Assembly: GCF_002135295.1 (NCBI RefSeq)
Contig: NZ_NEGG01000016.1
Location: forward strand, 26,995 to 90,994
Length of the DNA: 64,000 nt
Direction: 5' to 3'
Source of the DNA: Acinetobacter sp. ANC 5054
GTDB taxonomy: Bacteria; Pseudomonadota; Gammaproteobacteria; Pseudomonadales; Moraxellaceae
Shown: one piece after another, positions 9,701 through 18,019 of the stretch
Position numbering within the stretch: position 1 is the first letter of the stretch
Layout of the letters: every line of letters starts with the position of its first letter
Notes under the pieces: generated by a model
The model's input: only the letters and a program-made list of their open reading frames with translations
The model's database searches: none
What the model was told of the DNA's origin: nothing
Made by a program: the position numbers and the translations under genes

Positions 9701-9918
9701 TCATGACCACCCTTGCCTTCGGTTTTGGTGTACTTCCACTTGCCCTTTCTACAGGTGCGGGTGCAGGTAGCCAGCACTCAGTCGGTTATGGTGTACTTGG
9801 TGGTGTAATCAGTTCGACCTTCTTAGGTATCTTCTTCATTCCTGTGTTCTACGTATGGATTCGAAGTATCTTCAAATACAAACCAAAAAAACAAAATAAT
9901 CAGGAGCATATATCGTGA
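6739..9918 (+). CDS. adeJ: AdeJ, RND inner-membrane multidrug/proton antiporter
   Basis: 1059 residues, normal for HAE1-family RND pumps. It starts MAQFFIHRPIFAWVIAL, the usual cytoplasmic stub and TM1. The proton-relay aspartates lie in TM4 (GLLVDDAIVVVENVERV, about residue 405), and the matching TM10 lysine lies in IGLSAKNAILIVEFAKEL. Two large periplasmic loops (porter and docking domains) follow TM1 and TM7. It trimerises and exports beta-lactams, quinolones, tetracyclines, chloramphenicol and other drugs, with AdeI and AdeK. Middle gene of adeIJK; its stop overlaps the adeK start by one base (TGATG), implying translational coupling. Confidence 0.97.
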   Translation: MAQFFIHRPIFAWVIALVIMLAGILTLTKMPIAQYPTIAPPTVSISATYPGASAETVENTVTQIIEQQMNGLDGLRYISSNSAGNGQASITLNFEQGIDPDIAQVQVQNKLQSATALLPEDVQRQGVKVTKSGASFLQVVAFHSPSGKLTADDIKDYVNSNISEPLSRVAGVGEVQVFGGSYAMRIWLDPAKMANLKVTPSDVATALRTQNAQVAVGQLGGAPATDGQVLNATVTAQSLLQTPEQFKNIFLRNSIDGAQVRLGDVARVELGADNYQFNSKFNNNPAGGVAIKLATGANALDTAAAVEARLKELRPNYPDGLEDTLAFDTTPFIKLSIESVMHTLLEAILLVFFVMFLFLQNWRATIIPTLAVPVVVLGTFAIINLFGFSINTLTMFAMVLAIGLLVDDAIVVVENVERVMVEEHLDPVHATEISMKQISGALIGITSVLTAVFVPMAFFGGTTGVIYRQFSITLVTAMILSLIVALTFTPALCATILKQHEKDKPESNGFFARFFRGFNNGFDKLANKYQGGVNFMTHHKIFSGVIYAVVIGLLVLLFQKLPSSFLPDEDQGVVMTLVQLPPNASLERTDKTVTAMTNYFLKNEEKYVDSVFSVAGFSFTGVGQNAGLAFIKLKDWEDRTTPESQVGAIIQRGMALNMIVKDASYIMPIQLPAMPELGVSAGFNLQLKASAGQTHQQLIDARNMVLGMAAQDKRLMGVRPNGQEDTPQYKITIDQAQAGAMGVSISEINTTMGMAWGGSYINDFVDRGRVKKVYVQGEAAARMMPEDLSQWYVRNNQGTMVPFSTFATGEWTYGSPRLERYNGISSVNIQGTPAPGVSSGDSMKAMEEIIQKLPSMGAPGFDYEWTGLSLEERDSGAQAPFLYALSLLIVFLCLAALYESWSIPFSVLLVVPLGVLGALLLTFLGMVFFKNPNLSNNIYFQVAIIAVIGLSAKNAILIVEFAKELQEKGEDLFDATLHAAKMRLRPIIMTTLAFGFGVLPLALSTGAGAGSQHSVGYGVLGGVISSTFLGIFFIPVFYVWIRSIFKYKPKKQNNQEHIS

Positions 9919-11369
9919 TGCAAAATGTATGGTCTATTGCAGGTCGTAGCATTGCGGTTTCTTCACTTGCGCTTGCTTTGGCTGCCTGCCAAAGTATGCG
10001 TGGTCCAGAACCGGTTGTTCAGACCAATATTCCAGAAAGCTATACTGCAAGTGCTTCTGGCACTTCAGTGGCTGAACAGGGATATAAAGATTTCTTTGCT
10101 GACCAACGTCTGGTACAAGTTCTTGACCTTGCGTTAGCCAATAACCGTGACTTGCGCACGGCGGCATTGAACATTGAGCGTGCTCAGCAACAGTACCAAA
10201 TCACTGCAAATGGCCAATTACCTACAATTGGTGCAAGTGGTAGCGTACTGCGTCAAGACACGATGAATTCAAAGCCAGTAACCTCTTACAATGTTGGTTT
10301 AGGTGTGACGGCTTATGAGCTTGATTTTTGGGGCCGCGTACGCAGCTTAAAAGACAATGCTTTAGATAGCTACCTTGCAACAGCAAGTGCTCGTGATGCA
10401 ACGCAAATTGCACTCGTGGGTCAAGTTGCTCAAGCATGGTTGAACTATGCTTATGCCAATGCAAATTTAAAACTTGCAGATCAGACACTAAAAGCTCAGC
10501 TTGAATCTTACAATCTGAACAAAAAGCGTTTTGATGTGGGTATCGACAGTGAAGTTCCAGTTCGTCAGGCGCAAATTTCTGTAGAAACTGCACGTAACGA
10601 TGTTGCGAACTACAAAACTCAGATCTCACAAGCTCATAACTTATTGAACCTCCTTGTAGGCCAGCAAGTTCCGTCTAACCTATTGCCTACACAACGTGTA
10701 ACTCGTATTACTGCAAATAATACGATTGGCTCAGGTATTCCAAGTGACTTGTTAAATAACCGTCCAGATGTACGTGCTGCCGAATATCAACTTTCTGCAG
10801 CGGGTGCGAACATTGGTGCTGCAAAAGCACGTCTGTTCCCAACCATTAGCTTAACGGGTTCTGCGGGTTATGCTTCTACAGATTTGGGTGACTTGTTTAA
10901 ATCAGGTAATTTTGTCTGGTCTGCGGGTCCAAGCTTGGATATTCCAATCTTTGACTGGGGCACGCGTAAAGCCAACATTAAAGTATCTGAAACAGATCAG
11001 AAAATTGCATTGTCTGATTATGAAAAATCAGTTCAATCTGCATTCCGTGAAGTCAATGATGCTTTAGCTGTTCGTCAAAACATCGGTGATCGCCTTGCTG
11101 CACAGCGTCGTTTAGTTGATGCAACCAACACCACTTATAAACTTTCAAATGCCCGCTTCCGTGCAGGTATCGATAGTTACTTAACCGTGTTAGATGCACA
11201 ACGTGCATCTTATGCTGCTGAGCAAGGTTTATTGTTGCTTGAACAAGCTAACTTAAACAACCAAGTGGAATTATACAAAACCCTTGGTGGCGGTATGAAA
11301 ACCAATACTTCTGATGCGGTTCAATATCAACCGTCAACAGCTGAGCGTAAAGCTGACGCTGCTAAATAA
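9918..11369 (+). CDS. adeK: AdeK, outer-membrane channel of the AdeIJK pump
   Basis: 483 residues from ATG 9918. A GTG one codon upstream is also open, but the ATG overlaps the adeJ stop in the classic TGATG form and is preferred. It is a lipoprotein of the NodT/TolC outer-membrane factor family: lipobox LAAC near residue 24, then two homologous outer-membrane efflux repeats with long alpha-hairpins (about 60-260 and 270-470), and the conserved NRPDVRAAEYQL and YLTVLDAQR motifs. It forms the trimeric exit duct. A strong terminator follows 26 bases after the stop, closing the operon. Confidence 0.96.
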   Translation: MQNVWSIAGRSIAVSSLALALAACQSMRGPEPVVQTNIPESYTASASGTSVAEQGYKDFFADQRLVQVLDLALANNRDLRTAALNIERAQQQYQITANGQLPTIGASGSVLRQDTMNSKPVTSYNVGLGVTAYELDFWGRVRSLKDNALDSYLATASARDATQIALVGQVAQAWLNYAYANANLKLADQTLKAQLESYNLNKKRFDVGIDSEVPVRQAQISVETARNDVANYKTQISQAHNLLNLLVGQQVPSNLLPTQRVTRITANNTIGSGIPSDLLNNRPDVRAAEYQLSAAGANIGAAKARLFPTISLTGSAGYASTDLGDLFKSGNFVWSAGPSLDIPIFDWGTRKANIKVSETDQKIALSDYEKSVQSAFREVNDALAVRQNIGDRLAAQRRLVDATNTTYKLSNARFRAGIDSYLTVLDAQRASYAAEQGLLLLEQANLNNQVELYKTLGGGMKTNTSDAVQYQPSTAERKADAAK

Positions 11370-11394
11370 GTTTTGAACTAAAAAAAGTTCAGGT

Positions 11395-11423
11395 TGAAAA
11401 GCTCACTTCGGTGGGCTTTTTTA
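11395..11423 (+). terminator. Terminator of adeIJK
   Basis: GAAAAGCTCAC-TTCG-GTGGGCTTTTTT hairpin with a UUCG tetraloop and a T run, just downstream of adeK. Confidence 0.88.
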
Positions 11424-11456
11424 TTGAATGAGAAGATTGGACTCAAAATGAATATA

Positions 11457-11485
11457 TTGCTTTTTTTAGCCAATTTTCCTATCTT
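11457..11485 (+). promoter_or_regulatory. Candidate sigma-70 promoter for the YbjQ pair
   Basis: TTGCTT at 11457-11462 and TATCTT at 11480-11485, separated by exactly 17 bases and lying between the adeK terminator and the ATG at 11518. Predicted from the sequence only. Confidence 0.45.
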
Positions 11486-11517
11486 CAACACACCCTTTTT
11501 TATATTGATAACTAAAA

Positions 11518-11874
11518 ATGCTTTTAAGTAACTTAGAATCTGTGCCAGGCCACACTATTACTCAACAACTCGATGTGGTGTATGGCAGTACTGTACGTAG
11601 TAAACATGTGGGTCGTGATTTTATGGCAGGACTCAAAAATATTGTCGGTGGCGAGCTCAAAGGCTACACCGAACTACTTGAAGAATCACGTCAAGAAGCC
11701 ATGAGCCGTATGATCGATAAAGCCCGTGGTCTTGGAGCTAATGCGATTGTTGGTATTCGCTTCTCAACTTCAAATATTGCTCAAGGCGCTTCAGAGCTTT
11801 TTGTTTATGGCACTGCGGTACGTGTTGAAAATTCACAAACCTCACTTCCAGATCCATTCCCAACTCAAGGCTAA
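11518..11874 (+). CDS. YbjQ/UPF0145 family protein
   Basis: 118 residues, soluble. It has the family features: an N-terminal strand with a V(V/I)xGxxVRSKHVGRDFMAGLKNIVGGELKGYTELL block and a C-terminal GANAIVGIRFSTS segment. YbjQ proteins form pentameric rings of beta-alpha subunits. They are sometimes described as heavy-metal-binding but no biochemical role is firmly established. A second family member starts 3 bases after the stop, so the two are cotranscribed and may assemble together. Confidence 0.88.
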   Translation: MLLSNLESVPGHTITQQLDVVYGSTVRSKHVGRDFMAGLKNIVGGELKGYTELLEESRQEAMSRMIDKARGLGANAIVGIRFSTSNIAQGASELFVYGTAVRVENSQTSLPDPFPTQG

Positions 11875-11877
11875 GTT

Positions 11878-12312
11878 ATGGGCGCTTTTATATTTAAAGT
11901 CCTGATCTTTGTGGTGCTGTTTTGTATTGGCTGGGGCTTTGGTCGCCATGCTGAACAAAAGCATTTAAAAGAACTGGAAGCACAAGAAAAACGCCTATCC
12001 CACATTCGGATCGACAACAACCGCTTTAAAACTACTGATCGTCCGGGGCAACTTGTTTCAAGTAATGTGGTTATTTCACACGATTACTTTAAATATGTGA
12101 TTGCCAATATTCAGAATTTCTTTGGTGGTCGACTGACCAGCTATGAAAGTGTGGTCGAGCGTGCGCGCCGTGAAGCTGTGGTTCGCTTAAAACAAGAAGC
12201 TGAAAATATGGGCGCAACCCAAATTATGGGCTTACGTTTAAGCACCACAGAACTGGGTATGCAAGGTGGCATGGTTGAAGTTTTTGCTTACGGTACGGCA
12301 ATTCGGGGTTAA
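11878..12312 (+). CDS. Membrane-anchored YbjQ/UPF0145 family protein
   Basis: 144 residues. The first 20 residues are a membrane anchor (FIFKVLIFVVLFCIGWGFG), followed by a basic coil (HAEQKHLKELEAQEKR) and then a YbjQ domain: NVVISHDYFKYVIANIQNFFGGRLTSYESV and GATQIMGLRLSTTELGMQGGMVEVFAYGTAIRG. The domain is a diverged paralogue of the upstream gene product. The anchor suggests it ties the soluble partner to the inner membrane, which is inference from the arrangement. Only 3 bases separate the genes; the start ATG follows directly on TAAGTT. Confidence 0.84.
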   Translation: MGAFIFKVLIFVVLFCIGWGFGRHAEQKHLKELEAQEKRLSHIRIDNNRFKTTDRPGQLVSSNVVISHDYFKYVIANIQNFFGGRLTSYESVVERARREAVVRLKQEAENMGATQIMGLRLSTTELGMQGGMVEVFAYGTAIRG

Positions 12313-12335
12313 TATTAATCATCCAATTTAAACGG

Positions 12336-12373
12336 TGATGAAATTTGATCAAATCAGCCATCAAATTTCATCA
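12336..12373. repeat. 14-bp perfect inverted repeat
   Basis: TGATGAAATTTGAT (12336-12349) and its exact complement (12360-12373) around a 10-base loop. It sits between two convergent genes, 24 bases after the YbjQ2 stop. It lacks a T-tract on either side, so it is not a textbook terminator. Confidence 0.6.
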
Positions 12374-12507
12374 TAGAACTTTATCTTACACAGTGATAAG
12401 AATTTGAATTGGTCTTTTTCTATTTAGCAGCAAAGATAAGACATGCACCCTCAAGCATATAAAAGTAACTACGTTTAATTTAAAAACAAGTGATCAACAT
12501 TTCTAAA

Positions 12508-13263
12508 CTAACGCGCCATTTCACATACCCATTGACTCGCTTTTTCAACGCATTTTTCCACGACTAAAGGATAATTGGTCAATTCTGTAAGATAAAATTC
12601 CTGCTGATCAAAACGAATAATGGATTGATATGTACCATCATCCATTTTAATGTCTAAACCGTTGTCTTTAATCCGATACATCGTATTTCCAACTGCCTTT
12701 CTAAACCCATCAAAATAATAAAAATTGATCTGATTATTCTGAATACTTAAAAAGCCTATTCCACCATAATACTGTGACTTATGATTGCGCATATCGATAA
12801 TATGGACGTGGGTATTGTCATACACAAAACGCCCTACTTCTTTAAGCCTGCTGCTGTTTAAAATTGACAACTGCTCTGAAAAGATATGCCCATTTAATAA
12901 AATACATTGGACTGGACATTTTTTAATATCTGCCGCTGGGGTTTTTAAATATTGCTGATGATTTAAAATCTCAAAACGATATGGGATTTGACGTGTATCC
13001 AATTGAGCTGATGGCAGCCGTGTATTAATGTTCGAATTTTGAGTGTTATAAAATGTCGATTTCAGCCATTTCTGCGTATCAAAAAAATGTTCCCGCGGAC
13101 GCCAACCTTGTTTCTGTTCTTCAGAAGGCTCTGCATACGCCCGCGCTTCTTCAACTAATCGATCAATCGGTTGAGCTGCGGACAACATTGGAACCGCTAT
13201 TGAGCACAAGCAAAGTACGAAACAGCTGACGAATCTATAAAACTGATGTGATAGTTGTTTCAT
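12508..13263 (-). CDS. Secreted protein of unknown function
   Basis: 251 residues. The N-terminus is a clear Sec signal (basic MKQLSHQFYRF, then a hydrophobic core FVSCFVLCLCSIAVPML, cleavage likely after SAA). The mature part is mixed alpha/beta with four cysteines (KKCPVQC near 114-118 and EKCVEKASQWVC near the C-terminus), consistent with disulfides in the periplasm. I recognise no family or catalytic motif. The cysteine pairs and the periplasmic signal are the only functional hints. The gene stands alone between the YbjQ pair and an SDR gene 46 bases upstream on the same strand, so it may be cotranscribed with the latter. Confidence 0.75.
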   Translation of the reverse strand: MKQLSHQFYRFVSCFVLCLCSIAVPMLSAAQPIDRLVEEARAYAEPSEEQKQGWRPREHFFDTQKWLKSTFYNTQNSNINTRLPSAQLDTRQIPYRFEILNHQQYLKTPAADIKKCPVQCILLNGHIFSEQLSILNSSRLKEVGRFVYDNTHVHIIDMRNHKSQYYGGIGFLSIQNNQINFYYFDGFRKAVGNTMYRIKDNGLDIKMDDGTYQSIIRFDQQEFYLTELTNYPLVVEKCVEKASQWVCEMAR

Positions 13264-13309
13264 ACCCTACTTAAACCTTAAAAAGTTCATACTAAAAATT
13301 TTAAACCTA

Positions 13310-14119
13310 TTACTTCACTTTCGCTTTACGAATCATCTTATATAGTGTGCTCGGCGATAAACGAGCCACCCATGTGCCCAGCACTTCTTTGCTGCCGCCA
13401 ACAACAATATACTCATCGCCTTTCAAGAGTGCTTTCACAGCTATTTTGGCAAACTCATCTGCTTCTAAACCATTTTCAATGGCTTCGTCCTGATGCCCTT
13501 GCGCTTTACCTGCACCATTTAAAGCATTAAATGACACATTGGTTTTAACAAAACCGGGGAAAATAACTGAAACATCGACGCCTTGATCCGCCACCTCAGC
13601 ACGCAGACTGTTCGCCCACATATGTATAGCTGCTTTAGCTGCAGAATAAGTCGCACGATATTGTGTACCTAACAACCCTGCAACACTGGAGACAAAGGCA
13701 ATACGCCCAGATTTCTGCGCAAGGAATGTTGGCAGTACGGTTTTAGTTAAAAAAACTTGCGAAAAATAATCCACTTCCATGATGGCACGTTCAGTCTGCA
13801 TCGTCGTATCTGCAATTAATGCACGCTGACTCAAGCCGGCATTATTGATCAACCAGTCGATACGTCCTTTATGCGCAAGAACTTGCTCATAAGCATGACG
13901 CACTTGATTTTCATCGGTAATATCGGCCGTAACAGAAATATGTTGATCTGGATGAAGCAAAGTTACACGGACATTTTCAAGCTCTTCAAAACGGCGGGCA
14001 GTTAACACCACTTGTGCACCTTGCAAGGCGCACTCCTGCGCCAAAGCTTTCCCCAGTCCTGATGATGCACCTGTAATCCACACCACTTTCCCATTTAAAT
14101 CATCTTGCTTTGCCATCAT
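13310..14119 (-). CDS. Short-chain dehydrogenase/reductase (classical SDR)
   Basis: 269 residues. The Rossmann cofactor motif TGASSGLG is at 16-23, the arginine after strand 2 (LTARR, about 40-44) favours NADP(H), NNAG comes at about 91, the catalytic Ser sits in FVSSVAG, and the YSAAK pair (Tyr-x3-Lys) is at about 158-162. All catalytic residues are present. The C-terminal segment (LARLSPSTLYKMIRKAKVK) is basic and slightly amphipathic, as in SDRs that act on lipids near membranes. The substrate is unknown. Two adjacent ATGs are possible, with AAGGA upstream. The gene may be cotranscribed with the unknown gene 42 bases upstream. Confidence 0.88.
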   Translation of the reverse strand: MMAKQDDLNGKVVWITGASSGLGKALAQECALQGAQVVLTARRFEELENVRVTLLHPDQHISVTADITDENQVRHAYEQVLAHKGRIDWLINNAGLSQRALIADTTMQTERAIMEVDYFSQVFLTKTVLPTFLAQKSGRIAFVSSVAGLLGTQYRATYSAAKAAIHMWANSLRAEVADQGVDVSVIFPGFVKTNVSFNALNGAGKAQGHQDEAIENGLEADEFAKIAVKALLKGDEYIVVGGSKEVLGTWVARLSPSTLYKMIRKAKVK

Positions 14120-14161
14120 CTATTCCTTTTGAAAGTGCTAATTTATTCATTTATAAATATT

Positions 14162-14833
14162 TTATGCTTTATTTAATTCAGGCTCATTGTTTAAAAACAC
14201 CATAAAATGGTCAAAATAATGGCTCATTGACTGTGCATCATAGATTTTTCCGAGCTTATCAAAACGTTTATAGCCCAATTGTGTAGTGAGATTAATCACA
14301 CCCGTTAAAGTTTTATCGACTACTACGTTAAATTTCAGCATCTTTTTCGGTTCACGAACCAAATGTGTGACACCTGCATCGACGACTCGGGTAAAAGCAT
14401 TTAAAGCAAGTGGAACATATTGATTTTGCCCTTCTTTCATATGCTCTACATATCCTAAGAGATCCGTTGCTAAAGACGCATCTATTGGATAATTCATGAA
14501 ATGCTGTCCATCTGCTTCATAAAATCGTTCATAAAGATAATTCACCATCGGTAATAAACGATCATTGCCAAAAAATGAGACTGACCACGGCATATATTTA
14601 CGTGTCGTTTCACGTATTTGCTGAATAATCTTTTCTGATTCATTGTCCCCAGATTTATTCAAACGTGCTAACTGACCAAACACTTGATCCAAAATTTCAC
14701 AAGCAATATCCGCTAAGTTTTCACCCAGCGCTTTAGACTGACTTTCGGTTTCCCCTGCATTGAGCTTTTGATGAATCGTTTCAAAACGTTGATAAGTTGC
14801 AGGTTGAATCTTTAAAGAAATGGTATAAGTCAT
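14162..14833 (-). CDS. Conserved-looking protein of unknown function
   Basis: 223 residues, soluble, mostly helical, no signal peptide or membrane segment. A strong ribosome site (AAAAGGAGC, 6 bases before the ATG) supports the start. Residues 1-80 are acidic and helical; a WSVSFFGNDRLLPMVNYLYERF block lies near 95-115. I do not recognise a domain. It precedes the SDR gene in the same direction (42-base gap) and is divergent from valS across 183 bases. Confidence 0.72.
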   Translation of the reverse strand: MTYTISLKIQPATYQRFETIHQKLNAGETESQSKALGENLADIACEILDQVFGQLARLNKSGDNESEKIIQQIRETTRKYMPWSVSFFGNDRLLPMVNYLYERFYEADGQHFMNYPIDASLATDLLGYVEHMKEGQNQYVPLALNAFTRVVDAGVTHLVREPKKMLKFNVVVDKTLTGVINLTTQLGYKRFDKLGKIYDAQSMSHYFDHFMVFLNNEPELNKA

Positions 14834-14972
14834 ATGATATTGCTCCTTTTATCTTAGTTTTGGGATCAATGAATGTTTCTTATCTATGGTTCTATCATAC
14901 GGACTCTATCATTAACTGCAAATCGAAAAAGTTAACATTCGACCAACATCCCTAATTCATATTTTTTTTTGC

Positions 14973-14978
14973 TACAAT
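14973..14978 (+). promoter_or_regulatory. Candidate -10 element for valS
   Basis: TACAAT preceded by a T-rich tract, 38 bases before the valS ATG. No good -35 is visible, so this is only a likely position for the promoter. Confidence 0.35.
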
Positions 14979-15016
14979 AGATGCAATTTTTTATTCACTT
15001 TTGATTTGTTCGAGCT

Positions 15017-17911
15017 ATGACTGAATCTGCGCAAAATATTGCTACGACCTACGATCCTACCGAGATCGAGAAAAAATGGTACAAGACTTGGGAAGAAAAC
15101 GGCTATTTCAAGCCGTCTAAAAATGGTGAATCATTTTGTATTATGATTCCGCCGCCTAACGTCACAGGCAGCTTGCACATGGGTCATGGTTTTAACAATG
15201 CCATTATGGATGCTTTGACTCGCTATAACCGTATGTCTGGTAAAAACACCTTATGGCAACCGGGTACTGACCATGCAGGTATTGCAACACAAATGGTTGT
15301 AGAGCGTCAGTTAGGTGCTGAAGGCGTAAGCCGTCATGACCTTGGCCGTGAAAAGTTCATCGAAAAAGTATGGGAATGGAAAGAACAATCTGGCGGTAAT
15401 ATTACCCGTCAAATTCGTCGTCTAGGCTCATCTGTAGACTGGTCACGTGAACGCTTCACTATGGATGACGGTCTTTCTAACGCAGTGAAAGAAGTATTCG
15501 TAAAACTGCATGAAGAAGGCTTGATCTACCGTGGTAAGCGCCTTGTAAACTGGGATCCAAAATTACAAACTGCCCTTTCTGACTTAGAAGTTGAGTCTGA
15601 TAAAGAAGAAGCAGGTTCACTGTGGCACTTCAAATATTTCTTTGAAGACAAATCAATTCGTACCCACGATGGTAAAGATCACATCGTTGTTGCAACCACT
15701 CGTCCTGAAACACTACTTGGTGATACAGCAGTAGCTGTTGCGCTTGATGATGAACGCTATGCAGCACTTGTTGGCAAAAACATTATCTTGCCAATTACAG
15801 GTCGTGCAGTTCCAATCGTTAAAGACGAATATGTAGACAAAGAATTTGGTACAGGCTGTGTAAAAATCACCCCTGCACACGACTTCAATGACTATGAAGT
15901 GGGTAAACGCTGCGAATTGCCAATCATCAACATCTTCAACAAAAATGCTGAAGTGTTGGCTGAGTTTGAATACATCGCGAAAGCGGGCGAGCAAATTTCT
16001 AAAACCATTCCTGCTCCAGCAGACTACATTGGTTTAGAGCGTTTTGCTGCACGTAAAAAATTGGTTGCTCAAGCTGAAGCTGAAGGCTGGTTAGACCAAA
16101 TTCAACCGTACACACTGAAACCACCTCGCGGTGACCGTTCAGGTGTAATCGTTGAGCCTCTACTTACTGACCAATGGTATGTGAAAATTGCACCGCTTGC
16201 TGAACCTGCAATTAAAGCGGTTAAAGATGGCGATATTAAATTCGTACCTGAGCAATACAGCAACATGTACATGGCTTGGATGAACAACATTCAAGACTGG
16301 TGTATTTCGCGTCAATTGTGGTGGGGTCACCGTATTCCAGCTTGGTACGATGCTGAAGGCAACGTATTTGTTGGTCGTGACGAAGATGAAGTTCGTGCGA
16401 AGAACGGTATTGCACCTGAAGTTGAATTAAAACAAGACGAAGATGTGCTTGATACATGGTTCTCTTCTGGTCTTTGGACATTCTCAACTTTAGGTTGGAC
16501 TGGTGACGAAGCAAAAGATAAAGAAAACTACTTCTTAAATACCTTCCACCCGACTGATGTGTTGGTCACTGGTTTCGACATCATCTTCTTCTGGGTTGCC
16601 CGCATGATCATGATGACCATGCACTTCATGAAAAATGAAGATGGCACACCGCAAGTTCCGTTCAAAACGGTATATGTACACGGTTTGGTCCGTGATGGCG
16701 AAGGTCAGAAGATGTCTAAATCTAAGGGTAACGTACTTGACCCATTAGACTTGATTGATGGTGTTGACCTTGAAACTTTAGTACAAAAACGTACGACTGG
16801 TTTGATGAACCCGAAACAAGCATCGAAGATTGAAAAATCAACCCGTAAAGAATTCCCAGAAGGTATTCAATCTTACGGTACAGATGCGGTTCGTTTCACG
16901 TTCTGTGCGCTTGCCAACACTGGCCGTGACATTAAATTCGACATGAAACGTGTTGAAGGTTACCGTAACTTTGCCAACAAAATCTGGAACGCAACGCGTT
17001 TCGTGATGATGAACATTGAAGGTCAAACCATTGGTACTGAAGTTCGTCAAGATCTTTGGGAATTGCCTGAACAGTGGATCGTGAGCCGTCTGCAAAAAGC
17101 TGAACTTGCTGTTCAACAAGCTTTTGCAACCTACCGTTTGGACTTGGCTGCGCAAGCGATTTATGAGTTCATTTGGAATGAATACTGTGACTGGTATGTA
17201 GAGCTGACTAAGCCTGTTCTGAACGATGAAAATGTTTCTGAAGAGCGTAAAGCTGAGGTTCGTCGTATATTGCTTGCTGTGATGGAAGCGTCTTTACGTT
17301 TGGCTCACCCATTGATGCCTTACTTAACAGAAGAAATCTGGCAAACTCTTGCACCGAAACTTGGTATTTCTGGCGAAACTATTATGCTCGCGCAGTACCC
17401 TGTTGCTGAACAAGCGCTTGTGAATGAACAAGCTGAAGCGGATATGCAATGGCTTCAAGGTTTGATTGGTGCGGTACGTAACATCCGTGGTGAGATGGGT
17501 CTAGGTAATGCTCGCTTGTTGCCTGTACTTCTTCAAAACACGACTGAAGCAGAAAAAACACGTATTGCTCGTATTGAACCGTTGTTTAAAGCATTGGCTA
17601 AAGTTGAAAGCATTACGTTCCTTAGCGATGCTGAACAACCACCATTGTCTTCTTCTTCTGTAGTCGGTCATGTATCTGTATTCGTTCCAATGAAGGGTTT
17701 AATTGACCCTAAAGCGGAATTGGGTCGTCTACAAAAAGACTTAGACAAGGTTCAAAAACAGCATGACCAAATTGCAACTAAACTTTCTAACGAAGGTTTT
17801 GTGGCAAAAGCACCTGTAGCTGTGGTTGAAGGCGAGAAAGTAAAACTTGCTGAGTTTGCTGATCAGTTAGCGAAGATTAAAGCGAATATGGAGCAGATTG
17901 CAGCGCTTTAA
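15017..17911 (+). CDS. valS: Valyl-tRNA synthetase
   Basis: 964 residues, class Ia aminoacyl-tRNA synthetase charging tRNA-Val. The HIGH-type motif is HMGH at 54-57 ([15 protein letters not shown]), and KMSKS ([14 protein letters not shown]) lies near residue 565. The editing (CP1) domain with [15 protein letters not shown] is at about 230, the anticodon-binding domain at about 690-850, and the ValRS-specific C-terminal coiled coil at about 895-960. Length is normal. It stands as a single transcription unit with its own terminator. Two complete copies and one partial copy of its substrate tRNA-Val(UAC) occur at the far right of this window. Confidence 0.98.
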   Translation: MTESAQNIATTYDPTEIEKKWYKTWEENGYFKPSKNGESFCIMIPPPNVTGSLHMGHGFNNAIMDALTRYNRMSGKNTLWQPGTDHAGIATQMVVERQLGAEGVSRHDLGREKFIEKVWEWKEQSGGNITRQIRRLGSSVDWSRERFTMDDGLSNAVKEVFVKLHEEGLIYRGKRLVNWDPKLQTALSDLEVESDKEEAGSLWHFKYFFEDKSIRTHDGKDHIVVATTRPETLLGDTAVAVALDDERYAALVGKNIILPITGRAVPIVKDEYVDKEFGTGCVKITPAHDFNDYEVGKRCELPIINIFNKNAEVLAEFEYIAKAGEQISKTIPAPADYIGLERFAARKKLVAQAEAEGWLDQIQPYTLKPPRGDRSGVIVEPLLTDQWYVKIAPLAEPAIKAVKDGDIKFVPEQYSNMYMAWMNNIQDWCISRQLWWGHRIPAWYDAEGNVFVGRDEDEVRAKNGIAPEVELKQDEDVLDTWFSSGLWTFSTLGWTGDEAKDKENYFLNTFHPTDVLVTGFDIIFFWVARMIMMTMHFMKNEDGTPQVPFKTVYVHGLVRDGEGQKMSKSKGNVLDPLDLIDGVDLETLVQKRTTGLMNPKQASKIEKSTRKEFPEGIQSYGTDAVRFTFCALANTGRDIKFDMKRVEGYRNFANKIWNATRFVMMNIEGQTIGTEVRQDLWELPEQWIVSRLQKAELAVQQAFATYRLDLAAQAIYEFIWNEYCDWYVELTKPVLNDENVSEERKAEVRRILLAVMEASLRLAHPLMPYLTEEIWQTLAPKLGISGETIMLAQYPVAEQALVNEQAEADMQWLQGLIGAVRNIRGEMGLGNARLLPVLLQNTTEAEKTRIARIEPLFKALAKVESITFLSDAEQPPLSSSSVVGHVSVFVPMKGLIDPKAELGRLQKDLDKVQKQHDQIATKLSNEGFVAKAPVAVVEGEKVKLAEFADQLAKIKANMEQIAAL

Positions 17912-17927
17912 TGCTGTAATTTGATTC

Positions 17928-17962
17928 AAAAAAATCCCCTCTTAGTGAGGGGATTTTTTATT
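17928..17962 (+). terminator. Terminator of valS
   Basis: Hairpin AAATCCCCTC-TTAGT-GAGGGGATTT followed by a T run, 20 bases after the stop. Confidence 0.88.
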
Positions 17963-18019
17963 AAAATCATAATGATATTTGATAGAATCATTTGATGGAA
18001 CCTTTATAAATATCTCAAC

